Assembly: GCF_009002475.1 (NCBI RefSeq)
Contig: NZ_AP019860.1
Coordinates: 7,392,501 to 7,456,500 of the forward strand
Length of the DNA: 64,000 bases
Direction: 5' to 3'
Origin: Candidatus Uabimicrobium amorphum
GTDB taxonomy: Bacteria > Planctomycetota > Uabimicrobiia > Uabimicrobiales > Uabimicrobiaceae
Part shown: one piece after another, positions 33,284-42,260 of the stretch
Position numbering within the stretch: position 1 is the stretch's first letter
Layout of the letters: every line of letters begins with the position of its first letter
The notes under the pieces: generated by a model
Database searches by the model: none
Told to the model about the DNA's origin: nothing
Seen by the model: the letters and a program-made list of their open reading frames with translations, nothing else
Translations under genes and position numbers: made by a program

Positions 33284-33814
33284 CTAAAATTTATCGGCAT
33301 TCGCGGCGATAAAGATAATGATGCCAATAATCACGACAATAATGAAAAATGGTGCGCTATCTTCCCATGAGAAATCACTACCTGATCCTAAATACACATG
33401 GCATTTAGGACAAAAGTATAAAATGTGTGTCACTTCTCTCTCTCCGTCTTTGCCGCCGGGAACTATTTGCCGATATTGTTTTTTGTTTGTACAAGATCTA
33501 CAAACCTCCACTCCACAACTACACCTATATCGAGGTCTCGTTTCTTCGCACATTTGACATGGATTTAGTTCTTTGCTAGTTGAAATAGATATTCTCTGCC
33601 CCTTGATAGACCTTCTTAACTTTTCAAAATTGATTTCATGTTTTTCAAAATTCTCAAAAGTGATCTTTCCTTTGGCGTATTTTTGCACAGCGGGCTTGGA
33701 CACATTTTGATTATTACCACGACACCATGTGGTGTTACATTTACTACATATAACTTTTCTGTCATTCGCAAAAAAAATATGTCCGCAATTTGGACATTTG
33801 TACTTGAGAAACAT
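33284..33814 (-). CDS. Zinc-finger protein with C-terminal TM helix (paralogue 1), 176 aa
   Basis: The N-terminus is a zinc ribbon (YKCPNCGHIFF then VICSKCNTTWC). A second Cys-rich module follows at about 85-145 (PCQMCEETRPRYRCSCGVEVCRSCTNKKQYR, then EVTHILYFCPKCHVYL). The C-terminus is a TM helix (PFFIIVVIIGIIIFIA). The second module is shared with the genes at 34569 and 35004, including KKQYR, a GGKDGEREVT-like loop and FCPKC. It therefore defines a small family. GGAG precedes the ATG by eight bases. A tail-anchored, cytoplasm-facing zinc domain is predicted. Function unknown. Confidence 0.65.
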   Translation of the reverse strand: MFLKYKCPNCGHIFFANDRKVICSKCNTTWCRGNNQNVSKPAVQKYAKGKITFENFEKHEINFEKLRRSIKGQRISISTSKELNPCQMCEETRPRYRCSCGVEVCRSCTNKKQYRQIVPGGKDGEREVTHILYFCPKCHVYLGSGSDFSWEDSAPFFIIVVIIGIIIFIAANADKF

Positions 33815-33900
33815 TGGGATATCTCCTTCAATGGGTAGAGGATGGTGAAAGTTCGGAATATAAAACGTCGTAATTTACGGTACACAAGGTAGTCTTCAAC

Positions 33901-34563
33901 CTAATCCACAAACAACTGCAAAGGGTAATTTGCTGTCCATTTCCCCAAATAAAATTTATATTTAAAATAAACACAGGAAAATCCTAAACACCTAATTGTC
34001 CATATATAATTTTTCGGTTTATATTTCATTTTATTCAAAGCCTTCATGGCATTTCTGTTAAAAAAATCAATCAGGCTTAAGCGTTTGCCAAAACCTAGTT
34101 TTATATAATAAGAAATACCCGGAATTGTCACGTCATAGGCAAGGCCTGTACGGCGTTTGTTTGGTGCTGTCCACCACCACATTGTCCACAAACTAGATTT
34201 GGACGACTTCAAAGTAAGCCAATCATAAAAATAGTAATTTTCATTGGGGTTTAACCAGTAACATGCTTGTATCTCATCTTGTTCTGTCGCAATCCATCCC
34301 GTTGCTCCACAATCGAGCCACTGTTTATAAATCTCCGGATGAAATCCACAATTGACCAATGTAGCAACATTGTTATGCGTCACCGTTTGCAAGTTACAAG
34401 ACGTAGTTAATTTTCGTTGTGGTAAAGAGTTGGGAATAGAAAAAATAGCATAGAATCTAACGTGTAGAATTCGATAAGGAACGACGGAATGGAATAAGTT
34501 GATCACAGCATATAACCAGCTATTGCTCCGTCCTGTTGTATAAAACTTGCGCCATTTGTTCAT
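33901..34563 (-). CDS. GNAT acetyltransferase-like protein, 220 aa
   Basis: The central part has a GNAT-like order of strands: a gatekeeping GWIATEQDEIQACYWLNP strand pair, YYFYDWLTL, then WWWTAPNKRRTGLAYDVT where the basic NKRRTGLA could be the acetyl-CoA loop, and a final region rich in aromatic residues (KNYIWTIRCLGFSCVYFKY). The usual Q/RxxGxG/A reads NKRRTGLA, which is degenerate, so confidence is moderate. It starts five bases after the paralogue 2 stop, so both are in one operon. Substrate unknown. Confidence 0.45.
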   Translation of the reverse strand: MNKWRKFYTTGRSNSWLYAVINLFHSVVPYRILHVRFYAIFSIPNSLPQRKLTTSCNLQTVTHNNVATLVNCGFHPEIYKQWLDCGATGWIATEQDEIQACYWLNPNENYYFYDWLTLKSSKSSLWTMWWWTAPNKRRTGLAYDVTIPGISYYIKLGFGKRLSLIDFFNRNAMKALNKMKYKPKNYIWTIRCLGFSCVYFKYKFYLGKWTANYPLQLFVD

Positions 34564-34568
34564 TCGGT

Positions 34569-34910
34569 TTACCCTATTTGTTTAAATAGCCAAATAACAA
34601 CAGGTACGAGAATGAAAATAAAGAGCGCTTGCCGTGGATTTAAACTCAGAGATGGGACTGGGGATTTGCTAAATAGAGAATTCATGTTAGAAGTTTGATG
34701 TGCGAACGAAGTCATTGAGAAACTACATGTGGGACAATAATATTCAAAATACACTTCTTTGACAGGGTCTTCCCATTTTCCGCGAGGAACCAACTTTGTG
34801 CGCTGCTCTTTTTTAAGACAACTATGGCATGTTGTTCGCCGACATCCAGGACACAAAAAATTGCTGGTCAAATTTTTACATACATGGCAATACTCTTGTG
34901 ATTTTTTCAT
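34569..34910 (-). CDS. Zinc-finger protein with C-terminal TM helix (paralogue 2), 113 aa
   Basis: Two CxxC pairs and a CHSCLKKEQRTKLVPRGK segment correspond to the second module of the 33284 gene. The YYCPTCSF motif then precedes a linker and a C-terminal TM helix (ALFIFILVPVVIWLF). The ATG at 34910 has GGAG six bases upstream; an in-frame start at 34922 is weaker. It is co-directional and nearly adjacent to the GNAT-like gene. As in its paralogues, the likely topology is a cytoplasmic zinc domain held at the membrane. Confidence 0.65.
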   Translation of the reverse strand: MKKSQEYCHVCKNLTSNFLCPGCRRTTCHSCLKKEQRTKLVPRGKWEDPVKEVYFEYYCPTCSFSMTSFAHQTSNMNSLFSKSPVPSLSLNPRQALFIFILVPVVIWLFKQIG

Positions 34911-35003
34911 CAAATTCTCCATTATCCAACAAGTATGAATACACCAATATGCTTCTATTACCTTAGAGAGAAACCTATTTTATTCTCAGCGAATTGTTTT
35001 TGG

Positions 35004-35291
35004 TCATGTTAACCATACAAGTAAACCATACAAAATGGTGACCGCAGATACCAATGCACAACTAACTCCTGGAGTCTCGGCTTCGAGAAGATTACCGCAT
35101 TTCGGGCAAAAGCATTTCACCAGAGTGATCTCTCGAGAGCCACCTTTACCGCAAGAGACCATTTTGTGGTATTGTCGTTTTGTCGTACAAGCTCTACACA
35201 TTTGCACATTGCATTTGCACCAATAACGAGGTTTATTCCAGTGTAGGGCCTGCTTTTCTTGGCATATTTGACAAAATTCTTGCAATTCCAT
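35004..35291 (-). CDS. Zinc-finger protein with C-terminal TM helix (paralogue 3), 95 aa
   Basis: The shortest member of the trio: FCQICQEKQ, then WCKCNVQMCRACTTKRQYHKM, a GKGGSREIT loop, FCPKCGNLL and a TM helix (CALVSAVTILYGLLVWL). The ATG at 35291 has GGGG seven bases before it, and this start removes the overlap with the QueC-like gene that the longer reading from 35321 would make. It follows the QueC-like gene by 13 bases and is almost certainly on its transcript. Function unknown. Confidence 0.68.
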   Translation of the reverse strand: MELQEFCQICQEKQALHWNKPRYWCKCNVQMCRACTTKRQYHKMVSCGKGGSREITLVKCFCPKCGNLLEAETPGVSCALVSAVTILYGLLVWLT

Positions 35292-35304
35292 TGTTTTCCC
35301 CGCT

Positions 35305-36462
35305 TTATTTGACCAAATCATAGATGTTTTTGTGTGAAGGAATAAATCTCTTATAGAGATAGCATTTGCACCAAAAACAACATAGCAAAAATAGATACAA
35401 TATTTTACCTCTGCGCAAGCACTGTATCATCGTTGTGTGATAAAAATGCGGTGAAATAGTTTTGCGGGAAAAAAATATCATAGTAATTAAACTCCATAAT
35501 ATTTTTTGGGGAAATACGCTATATCTGTTTAACATCCCAAGATTGTTTAAGGGGATCATTGTTCTAAGACATTTTTCACATTTGCCACAATTGTTTTTCT
35601 CTATATTTGGACTGAAACACACTCTTAGATGCGAATAGGTCTCTTTCCAAAATATGAGTTGTTCAATTTTTTGCGTACGATCTTTGTTTGCTCCGTTGTG
35701 GAATACAAATGTTTTTTCTGTACTAAAGCAATGGTCGGTGTAAATCGTCGATCCCCAAATAGCAGGGTTGCGATAGCTTAAAGTTGAAGGAATATATATA
35801 CAGGAAAAGTTTTTGCTTATACACTGTGCTAAGGCCAAAAAACATGGTGCATGGAACATCGAATAATCTGGTATATAACGGCGAAAGTTGCACTTCATTT
35901 TTACTAAGTGAACATCAAGTCTATTTGCTAAATCATTGTAATTTTCAAAAACTCGTTCAAATATGGTTTGTTCTTCTAATTTAATATCGAGTCCATGAGC
36001 AAAAAGCAAGTGTGAGATTTGATAGTCAGATACTTTTTCGTTTTGACGATTGTGGTGATATAAAGTATAAAACGAGTCTACTCCGCCAGAAAATAGAGAA
36101 ATAGCCGATGAATTTTTTACATAAGGTAAATCTGGTTTCAATGCGTTGGGCTCGATGTCAATAAAGTTTATTTTATCTTTGAGTATAGAGTGAAAAACTC
36201 TTTGATATTCTCTCAAACCAAATAGTAATCTTGGCGACAGTTTTCCTTTTATTACCAATTTTTCTTCTAAAATCATCGCTATTGGTAGGACGGCAATGAC
36301 AATACCATTCATATTGTCTCCACACAATAAATTCTCAAATTCAACTGGGATTTCATACCAAATTACCGATGGATAATCCGTTTCATTGAAGAATTCAATT
36401 TCATGTTCCACTCTAACAAAAGTATCATTTTTTATTATTTTAGCAGGATAAATAATTGGCAT
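35305..36462 (-). CDS. QueC-like PP-loop ATPase with zinc motif, 385 aa
   Basis: A PP-loop signature SGGVDS lies at residues 125-130 (LFSGGVDSFYTLYHH), as in QueC and other N-type ATP pyrophosphatases. A zinc cluster C282, C292, C295, C298 (CGKCEKCLRT) matches the CxxCxxC pattern of QueC. The 110-residue N-terminal extension and a 70-residue hydrophobic/basic C-terminus are extra, so it is probably not housekeeping queuosine synthesis. QueC enzymes turn carboxy-deazaguanine into preQ0. Relatives in conflict systems are thought to modify proteins or nucleotides. The tail contains CCFWCKC and membrane-like segments. Its neighbours are the zinc-TM trio and a PRTase-like gene. Confidence 0.78.
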   Translation of the reverse strand: MPIIYPAKIIKNDTFVRVEHEIEFFNETDYPSVIWYEIPVEFENLLCGDNMNGIVIAVLPIAMILEEKLVIKGKLSPRLLFGLREYQRVFHSILKDKINFIDIEPNALKPDLPYVKNSSAISLFSGGVDSFYTLYHHNRQNEKVSDYQISHLLFAHGLDIKLEEQTIFERVFENYNDLANRLDVHLVKMKCNFRRYIPDYSMFHAPCFLALAQCISKNFSCIYIPSTLSYRNPAIWGSTIYTDHCFSTEKTFVFHNGANKDRTQKIEQLIFWKETYSHLRVCFSPNIEKNNCGKCEKCLRTMIPLNNLGMLNRYSVFPQKILWSLITMIFFSRKTISPHFYHTTMIQCLRRGKILYLFLLCCFWCKCYLYKRFIPSHKNIYDLVK

Positions 36463-36565
36463 ATTAGAATTTACTTAAAATTTGCTAGCAAAAATTTTCA
36501 TGGCTACTTTACTGATTCTAGAGCTTTTCTAACGAATAAAATCTAAACGCTAGATACGCACCCAG

Positions 36566-36602
36566 CTTTAATTTTTTTAGTAAATATAGATATTATAGTT
36601 AA
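36566..36602. repeat. 37-bp direct repeat, copy 1
   Basis: Identical to 38433-38469. It starts CTTTAA, has a T7 run, then AGTAAATATAGATATTATAG. The pair brackets the PRTase-like gene. Copy 1 lies about 100 bases upstream of the QueC-like start. Confidence 0.6.
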
Positions 36603-36681
36603 ACAGAAAGTAGCTAATCGGTAAACATCTTTTTAGAAGTCTATCGCAGAGAACACCGCGAGGAATTTTTCGGGCCATGAT

Positions 36682-37647
36682 TCACCGTTTACATATTCTG
36701 ACATCTTGTTCAAAAAGTTTTCGTTCTGGATAAAAATCGAGGTTTTCATCTAAAACAGGTATTATATGCGGACCGTGTTTGTAGTCTTCGTAATGTATAC
36801 CGAGGAGAAATTTTTGATCTTCCGTAATAAGCTGTTCGCAGCCCTCCCATAAAAAGCTGTGAAGGCTACCATTCTCTACGTTTTTGTTAATTTTATTTCT
36901 ACATGACGTAGATCTTTGGCCAAAACGATCAGCGAGTCCTACAGCAATTATATTGAGGTGATCTTGAATTTTGGTTTCAATCATTTCTTTTATATGGCCA
37001 AGCATCATGCCTCCCGAAATAATTTCGTCGATATAAACAAAATATTGATAGTTGCTCAATAATGGTTTCAAACGTTCTAGCTCTTGGTAGTTATTGTACC
37101 TTCCCGAAGCATTTTTACCTTTTTTACTGACGATACCAAACTCTTTAGGATACAGCACAAAACTAGATGTCACAGGATAGTATACATCTATGTGAGTTAA
37201 GTCCAAAAATTGTGACATAGTACGCCAGATGGGATAAGCGCCTCTCATGGGAGCGTATACTATACATTTTTGATTTTGGATGATTGTTTGTAAGCGTGCA
37301 GACAAACGTTTACAGGCCGATAAATAAGATAAATTACGCTCAGTATCATTTTTGTATAATTTTTCGTGAGGATGACGACGATTAAAAAACTCACCACCAA
37401 TTTTGAAAATAGTATCTGTTGGCCACAGGATAGATGAAATGACATTTCTATCGTAGATAATTTGATACCAGTCATTACGCGACGTGACAATAAATTTATC
37501 GTCCCACAATAGATTTTTAGCTTGTTTGTAACGAACCCATAGTTCCATAAAACTTTTCCTGAATCTTCGATATTTTAAACTCAAATAAACTATTACATTG
37601 TCGATTGGCTTCCATTTCTTCAGGAAAAAAGCACAACCGTTATACAT
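36682..37647 (-). CDS. Phosphoribosyltransferase-like protein, 288-321 aa
   Basis: The core resembles the PRTase fold. An N-terminal strand CIVYAPMRGAYPIWR and a VTSSFVLYP strand are followed by YFVYIDEIISGGMMLGHIKE, which matches the PRPP-binding loop (normally two acidic residues then an S/T/G-rich turn). ADRFGQRSTSCRNK suggests the flexible hood. Such folds also serve as regulatory PRPP sensors. Start: ATG at 37647 has no ribosome site, while an ATG at 37548 has AGGAAA upstream; I give the longer frame because its residues look coding. It is 219 bases upstream of the QueC-like gene in the same direction. Confidence 0.6.
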   Translation of the reverse strand: MYNGCAFFLKKWKPIDNVIVYLSLKYRRFRKSFMELWVRYKQAKNLLWDDKFIVTSRNDWYQIIYDRNVISSILWPTDTIFKIGGEFFNRRHPHEKLYKNDTERNLSYLSACKRLSARLQTIIQNQKCIVYAPMRGAYPIWRTMSQFLDLTHIDVYYPVTSSFVLYPKEFGIVSKKGKNASGRYNNYQELERLKPLLSNYQYFVYIDEIISGGMMLGHIKEMIETKIQDHLNIIAVGLADRFGQRSTSCRNKINKNVENGSLHSFLWEGCEQLITEDQKFLLGIHYEDYKHGPHIIPVLDENLDFYPERKLFEQDVRICKR

Positions 37648-37916
37648 TACATTATTTTCTATTGTTTTTAATGATTTTAGATTTCACTTCCATTTTGTGG
37701 CCATTGCATCACTATGAATATAAATAATCAACTAAATGTAGATAATCTATAACTCCACTATTACTATACAACAATCGTCATTGAAGTACATACAACAATG
37801 GCTATTTTATAACGGTATAACACAGAAAAATGTATGAATAGACCGCTAGCTTTTATAAAAAACCTTAAAAATAGTTCAAGCGCTCTGGTAGAGACATCTA
37901 GAAGAAATGGTGTGTC

Positions 37917-37979
37917 ATGATAGTTGCTGATGAAGCAGGAATGGGTGTAAATTTTGAAATGAGTATTTTATGTATCTAG
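37917..37979 (+). pseudogene. Possible helicase motif remnant
   Basis: The short reading MIVADEAGMGVNFEM resembles the D-x-x-G-x-G-x-N motif V of SNF2-like helicases. Only 20 codons, no partner motifs nearby, so this may be chance. Confidence 0.2.
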
Positions 37980-38002
37980 TTTCTATTTTTCAGACCTAGC
38001 GC

Positions 38003-38066
38003 CCTGCAAGAACTTTGTAAGTAAACCAAATTTTACTTGTCTCATGGTGAATTTAGATCTTGCAGG
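38003..38066. repeat. Nested inverted repeat
   Basis: CCTGCAAGA and TCTTGCAGG form the outer nine-base stem; AAGTAAA and TTTACTT form an inner stem. Lies between the PRTase-like and 59-residue hypothetical genes. Possibly a terminator or structured RNA. Confidence 0.4.
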
Positions 38067-38128
38067 AGATACGCAAATTTTCGTTTATTGTTTACAATAA
38101 ATAATTGATTCTCAATATTTATCCAACC

Positions 38129-38308
38129 TCATATAAGTTTTACACCGCGAAATCTAGGGCCATTTTCTTTGTACTTTTCTTTATACATCATATAGTACTG
38201 ATAGTCTTGCAATAAACTAGCGATTTCCGCAGAGTCCTTTTGATAATTACTACCACACATAGAAATGATCGATACTTCAGGTAACTCGCTTGGATTTAAA
38301 TTATTCAT
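38129..38308 (-). CDS. Small hypothetical protein, 59 aa
   Basis: From an ATG at 38308 with AAAGG seven bases upstream: a short polar N-terminus, SIISMCGSNYQ, then a charged, tyrosine-rich helix (LLQDYQYYMMYKEKYKENG) and GPRFRGVKLI at the end. No known family. A longer frame begins at 38356. It may belong to the PRTase/QueC cluster, being co-directional, but 480 bases separate them. Confidence 0.45.
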   Translation of the reverse strand: MNNLNPSELPEVSIISMCGSNYQKDSAEIASLLQDYQYYMMYKEKYKENGPRFRGVKLI

Positions 38309-38432
38309 GACATAACCTTTACTACTTTGTTGATGACAATTAATGTCGCATTTCAATAAACGAATTGTTTCTTTAACTTTTTATCGGAAGTTTTTTGCGA
38401 AAAGGTTATGCAAAAAAATAATTTTTTTTGAT

Positions 38433-38469
38433 CTTTAATTTTTTTAGTAAATATAGATATTATAGTTAA
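38433..38469. repeat. 37-bp direct repeat, copy 2
   Basis: Identical to 36566-36602. Lies 160 bases before the giant TPR gene and may contain its promoter (TATTAT box), which would make copy 1 a transplanted promoter. Alternatively the pair marks an insertion or deletion footprint. Confidence 0.6.
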
Positions 38470-38625
38470 TCATCTCTATGGAGAAGAAAAGCAAATTGCA
38501 AAAGCAAGAAACTTCACAATGATTATTGCGCGATGCGAATTTACTGTTCAGCGAAATTATTGAATCGATGGTTTCCAATTTAAAGAGCAGTCGCTATTTC
38601 ACACCACCAACAAATAGGAATTATT

Positions 38626-41600
38626 ATGCAAGAACAAAATCTAAAGTCTCTAATGGAGCAAACAATACAAATTTGCGAGAAAGGACACTATTCTCAATTA
38701 GCTTGTGTTGTCGAAAAAATAAATGAGATCATCCCAAGTATGTACAGTAAAGACCACCCTGATTATGCAACTACTCTCAACAATCTTGCTGCGTTGTACC
38801 AAAAAATGGGCAAATATGAAAAAGCAGAACCTCTTTACCTTGAAGCGCTGCAAATACGCGAAAAATCTTTAGACAAAGACCACCCTGATTATGCAACCAC
38901 TCTCAATGATCTTGCGATATTATATCGAGAGATGGGCAAATATGGAAAAGCGAAACCTCTTTACCTTAAAGCGATACAAATACGCGAAAAAGCTTTAGGT
39001 AAAGACCATCCTGATTATGTAACCACTCTCCATAAGTTTGCTCAATTTCATTACTCAATGGGGGAATATGAAAAAGCGAACACTCTTTATCTCGAAGCGA
39101 TACAAATACACAAAAAAGCTCTCGGTAAAGATCACCTTGACTATGCGACCGCCCTCGATAATCTTGGTGTCTTGTATAAAAGAATGGGCAAATACGAAAA
39201 AGCAGAACCTCTTCATCTCGAAGCGATACAAATACGAGAAAAAGCTCTCGGCAAAGACCACCCTGATTATGCAACTACTCTCAATAATTTTGCGAACTTA
39301 TATAAAGAAATGGGTAAATATACGGAAGCAGAACCTCTTTATTTTGAATCCATGCAAATACGAGAAAAAGCTTTGGGCAAAGACCATCCTGATTATGCGA
39401 CTACTCTCAATGATCTTGGTGAGCAATATAACGCGATGGGAGAGTGTGAAAAAGCTGAAACTCTTTGCATTAAAGCGATACAACTACGTGAAAAAGCGCT
39501 CGGCAAAGATCATCCTGATTATGCCATCAGCCTTTATAACCTTGCTCAATCGTATTATGTGAGAAGAGATTATGAAAAAGCAAAACCTCTTTACCTTGAG
39601 GCGATAAAAATAGAGGAAAAAGTTCTCGGCAAAGATCATCCTGATTATGCCATCAGTCTCAATGATCTTGCTGGGCTGTATCAAGAAATAGGAGAGTATG
39701 AAAAAGTTGAACCTCTTTACCTCGAAGTGATGCAAATATATAAAAAGACAATAGGCGAAGACCACCTTTATTATGCAATTTGCCTGCATAATCTCGCGGC
39801 ATTGTACCAAGAGATCGCGGAATATGATAAAGCAGAACCTTTGCACCTTGAAGCAGTGCAAATATACGAAAAGTCTTTGGGCAAAAGTCATCCTGATTAT
39901 GCAACGAATATCCTTGGTCTTGCCGAACTGTACAAATCAATGAGAAAGTATGAAAAAGCAGAGCCTCTTTACCTTGAAGCAGTGCAACTACGTGAAAAAA
40001 CTCTCGGCAAAGATCACCTTGATTATGCGATGGGTGTAAATAATTTTGCTGGATTGTATCAACAGATGGGAGATTACAAAAAAGCAGAACCTCTTTACCT
40101 TGAAGCAATACAAATATGTGGAAAAACGATAGGCAAAGATCATCATTATTATGCAACGAGTGTCAGTAATCTTGCAGCACTTCATCAAGAGATGGGTGAG
40201 TACGAAAAAGCAGAATCTCTCTACCTTGAAGTAATGCAAATATTTGAAAAAACTCTCGGTAAAAACCACCCCTACTATGCAAATAATCTCAATAGCCTTG
40301 CTGGATTGTATCAACAGATGGAAGAGTATGAAAGAGCCGAACCTCTTTATCTAGAAGCATTACAAATAATTGAACAAACTCTCGGTAAAGAGTACGTTGA
40401 TTATGTAACTAGTCTCATCAATCTTGCTGCGTTTTATAAATTGATCGGAGAGTATAAAAAAGCCGAACCTCTTTATCTTGAAGCGATGCAAATATTTGCA
40501 AAAACTCTCGGTAAAAACCTTGATTATGCAACAAGTGTCAATAATCTGGCTGGCCTGTATCAAAAGATGGGAGAACATGGAAAGGCGGAACCTCTTTACC
40601 TTGAGTCCATACAAATATGTGAAAATAATCTGGGCAAAGATCATCATGATTATGCAACGAGTGTCAGTAATCTTGCTGTATTGTATCAAGAGATAAAAGA
40701 GTATGGAAAAGCAGAACCTCTTTACCTCGAAGCGATACAAATATATAAAAAAAATCTTGGCAGCGACGACCATTACTATGCAAATAATATCAATTGTCTT
40801 GCTGGATTGTATCTAGAAATAGGAGAGCATGAGAAAGCCGAACCTCTCTACCTTGAAGTAATACAAGTATTTGAAAAAAGTCTTGGTAAAGACCATCCTG
40901 ACTATGTAGCTGGTCTTATCAATCTTGCCGAATTGTATCAACAAATGAAAGAGTATGGAAAAGCAGAATCTCTTCACCTTGAAGCATTGCAACTATATGA
41001 AAAAACTCTCGGTAAAGACCACCCTATTTATGCAAAAAGCCTAAATAATCTTGCGGTGTTGTATCTAGAAATGGGGGTACATGGAAAAGTAGAACCTCTT
41101 TACCTTGAAGCGATGCAAATATTGGAAAAAGCTCTTGGCAAAGACCACCCTGGTTATGCAAACAGTCTTATCAATCTCGCGGCATGGTATAAAGAAACAG
41201 GGGAATATGGAGAAGCGGAACCTCTTTACCTCAAAGGAATGCAAATATATGAAAAAGCTTTCGGCAAAGATCACCCCTACTATATAGATGCTCTCCGTAA
41301 TCTCGCGTTATTGTACAAGTCGATAGGCGAGTATGGAAAAGCCGAACCTCTTTACCTTGAAGTAATGCAAATATTTGAGAGAATTATTGGCAAAGATCAC
41401 CCTCATTATGCAGATAATCTCCATAATCTCGCGGTATTGTACGAATCGATGAGGGAGTACGAAAAAGCCGAGCCTCTTTACCTTGAATCAATTCAAATAT
41501 GCGAAAAAACTCTTGGCAAAGATCACCCTTATTATGCAAATAACCTCAATAGCCTTGCTTGCTTGTACGAATCGATAAGCGAATATGAAAAATCAGAACC

Positions 41601-42216
41601 TCTTTACCGCGAAGCATCACAAATATTTAAAAAGGCTCTCGGCAAAGATCACCTTGATTATGGAACGAGTCTCTATAATCTTGGGGGTTTATATCAAGTA
41701 AAAAAAGAGTATAAAAAAGCCGAGTCTCTTTACCTCGAAGCAATACAAGTATTTGAAAAAAACCTCGGAAAGGATCACCCTAGTTATGCAAATATTCTCT
41801 ACAAACTCGCCGTATTGTATCAACAGACGCAGGAGTATGGAAAAGCCGAGCCTCTTTACCGCGAGGTGACACAAATATTTGAACAAACTCTTGGGAAATT
41901 TCACCTCACTTATACAGCCAGCCTCAGTAGTCTTGCTGCACTTTACCAAGAGATGAAACAGTACCGAAAAGCAGAACCTCTTTACCTCGATGTAACGCAA
42001 ATATTTGAACAAACTCTTGGGAAATTTCACCCCAATTATGCAGTTAGTCTTAATAATCTTGCAGCATTGTATAAAAAAATCGGAGAGTATAGAAAAGCAG
42101 TTTCTCTTTGCCAAGAGGCAACACAAATACTTGAAAAAACTCTTGGCAAAGATCACCCCGCTTATACAGCTAGTCTTGAGAGTCTCACGGCACTTTACCA
42201 AGAGATGGGAGAGTAG
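38626..42216 (+). CDS. Giant tetratricopeptide repeat protein, about 28 repeats, 1196 aa
   Basis: After about 45 residues the whole protein is tandem 42-residue TPR units of the kinesin-light-chain type, each reading roughly YEKAEPLYLEAIQIxEKxLG then KDHPDYATSLNNLA. About 28 units. There is no signal peptide, no membrane helix and no visible catalytic or NTPase domain, unlike the usual NB-ARC-TPR or CHAT-TPR proteins. A scaffold that binds peptides in its superhelical groove is likely. The repeats are alike at the DNA level too, so copy number could change by recombination. One unit is two residues short (TLGKNLDYA). AGGA precedes the ATG by six bases. Strong antisense open frames are shadows of the repeat. 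Confidence 0.93.
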   Translation: MQEQNLKSLMEQTIQICEKGHYSQLACVVEKINEIIPSMYSKDHPDYATTLNNLAALYQKMGKYEKAEPLYLEALQIREKSLDKDHPDYATTLNDLAILYREMGKYGKAKPLYLKAIQIREKALGKDHPDYVTTLHKFAQFHYSMGEYEKANTLYLEAIQIHKKALGKDHLDYATALDNLGVLYKRMGKYEKAEPLHLEAIQIREKALGKDHPDYATTLNNFANLYKEMGKYTEAEPLYFESMQIREKALGKDHPDYATTLNDLGEQYNAMGECEKAETLCIKAIQLREKALGKDHPDYAISLYNLAQSYYVRRDYEKAKPLYLEAIKIEEKVLGKDHPDYAISLNDLAGLYQEIGEYEKVEPLYLEVMQIYKKTIGEDHLYYAICLHNLAALYQEIAEYDKAEPLHLEAVQIYEKSLGKSHPDYATNILGLAELYKSMRKYEKAEPLYLEAVQLREKTLGKDHLDYAMGVNNFAGLYQQMGDYKKAEPLYLEAIQICGKTIGKDHHYYATSVSNLAALHQEMGEYEKAESLYLEVMQIFEKTLGKNHPYYANNLNSLAGLYQQMEEYERAEPLYLEALQIIEQTLGKEYVDYVTSLINLAAFYKLIGEYKKAEPLYLEAMQIFAKTLGKNLDYATSVNNLAGLYQKMGEHGKAEPLYLESIQICENNLGKDHHDYATSVSNLAVLYQEIKEYGKAEPLYLEAIQIYKKNLGSDDHYYANNINCLAGLYLEIGEHEKAEPLYLEVIQVFEKSLGKDHPDYVAGLINLAELYQQMKEYGKAESLHLEALQLYEKTLGKDHPIYAKSLNNLAVLYLEMGVHGKVEPLYLEAMQILEKALGKDHPGYANSLINLAAWYKETGEYGEAEPLYLKGMQIYEKAFGKDHPYYIDALRNLALLYKSIGEYGKAEPLYLEVMQIFERIIGKDHPHYADNLHNLAVLYESMREYEKAEPLYLESIQICEKTLGKDHPYYANNLNSLACLYESISEYEKSEPLYREASQIFKKALGKDHLDYGTSLYNLGGLYQVKKEYKKAESLYLEAIQVFEKNLGKDHPSYANILYKLAVLYQQTQEYGKAEPLYREVTQIFEQTLGKFHLTYTASLSSLAALYQEMKQYRKAEPLYLDVTQIFEQTLGKFHPNYAVSLNNLAALYKKIGEYRKAVSLCQEATQILEKTLGKDHPAYTASLESLTALYQEMGE

Positions 42217-42260
42217 TTTTCCAGTGGAAAAAATTTACAGCTAAAAATATAAAAACTCAC

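Larger units (their letters stand above)
37648..38128. other. Long intergenic region
   Basis: About 480 bases. Contains a possible 20-codon remnant of an SF2 helicase motif V (37917-37979, IVADEAGMGVNFEM on the plus strand) and a nested inverted repeat at 38003-38066. No complete gene seen. Confidence 0.4.

Noticed and set aside
35305..36462. Calling the PP-loop protein QueC itself
   Set aside because: It has a long N-terminal domain and hydrophobic C-terminus absent from QueC, and no queuosine neighbours are present.
38750..42190. CRISPR array suspicion from regular repetition
   Set aside because: The period is 126 bases of continuous coding TPR sequence with no unique spacers between identical short repeats. 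No cas genes are present anywhere in the window.
38966..42201. Many minus-strand frames within the TPR gene
   Set aside because: All are antisense shadows of the repeated TPR units and share the same period.
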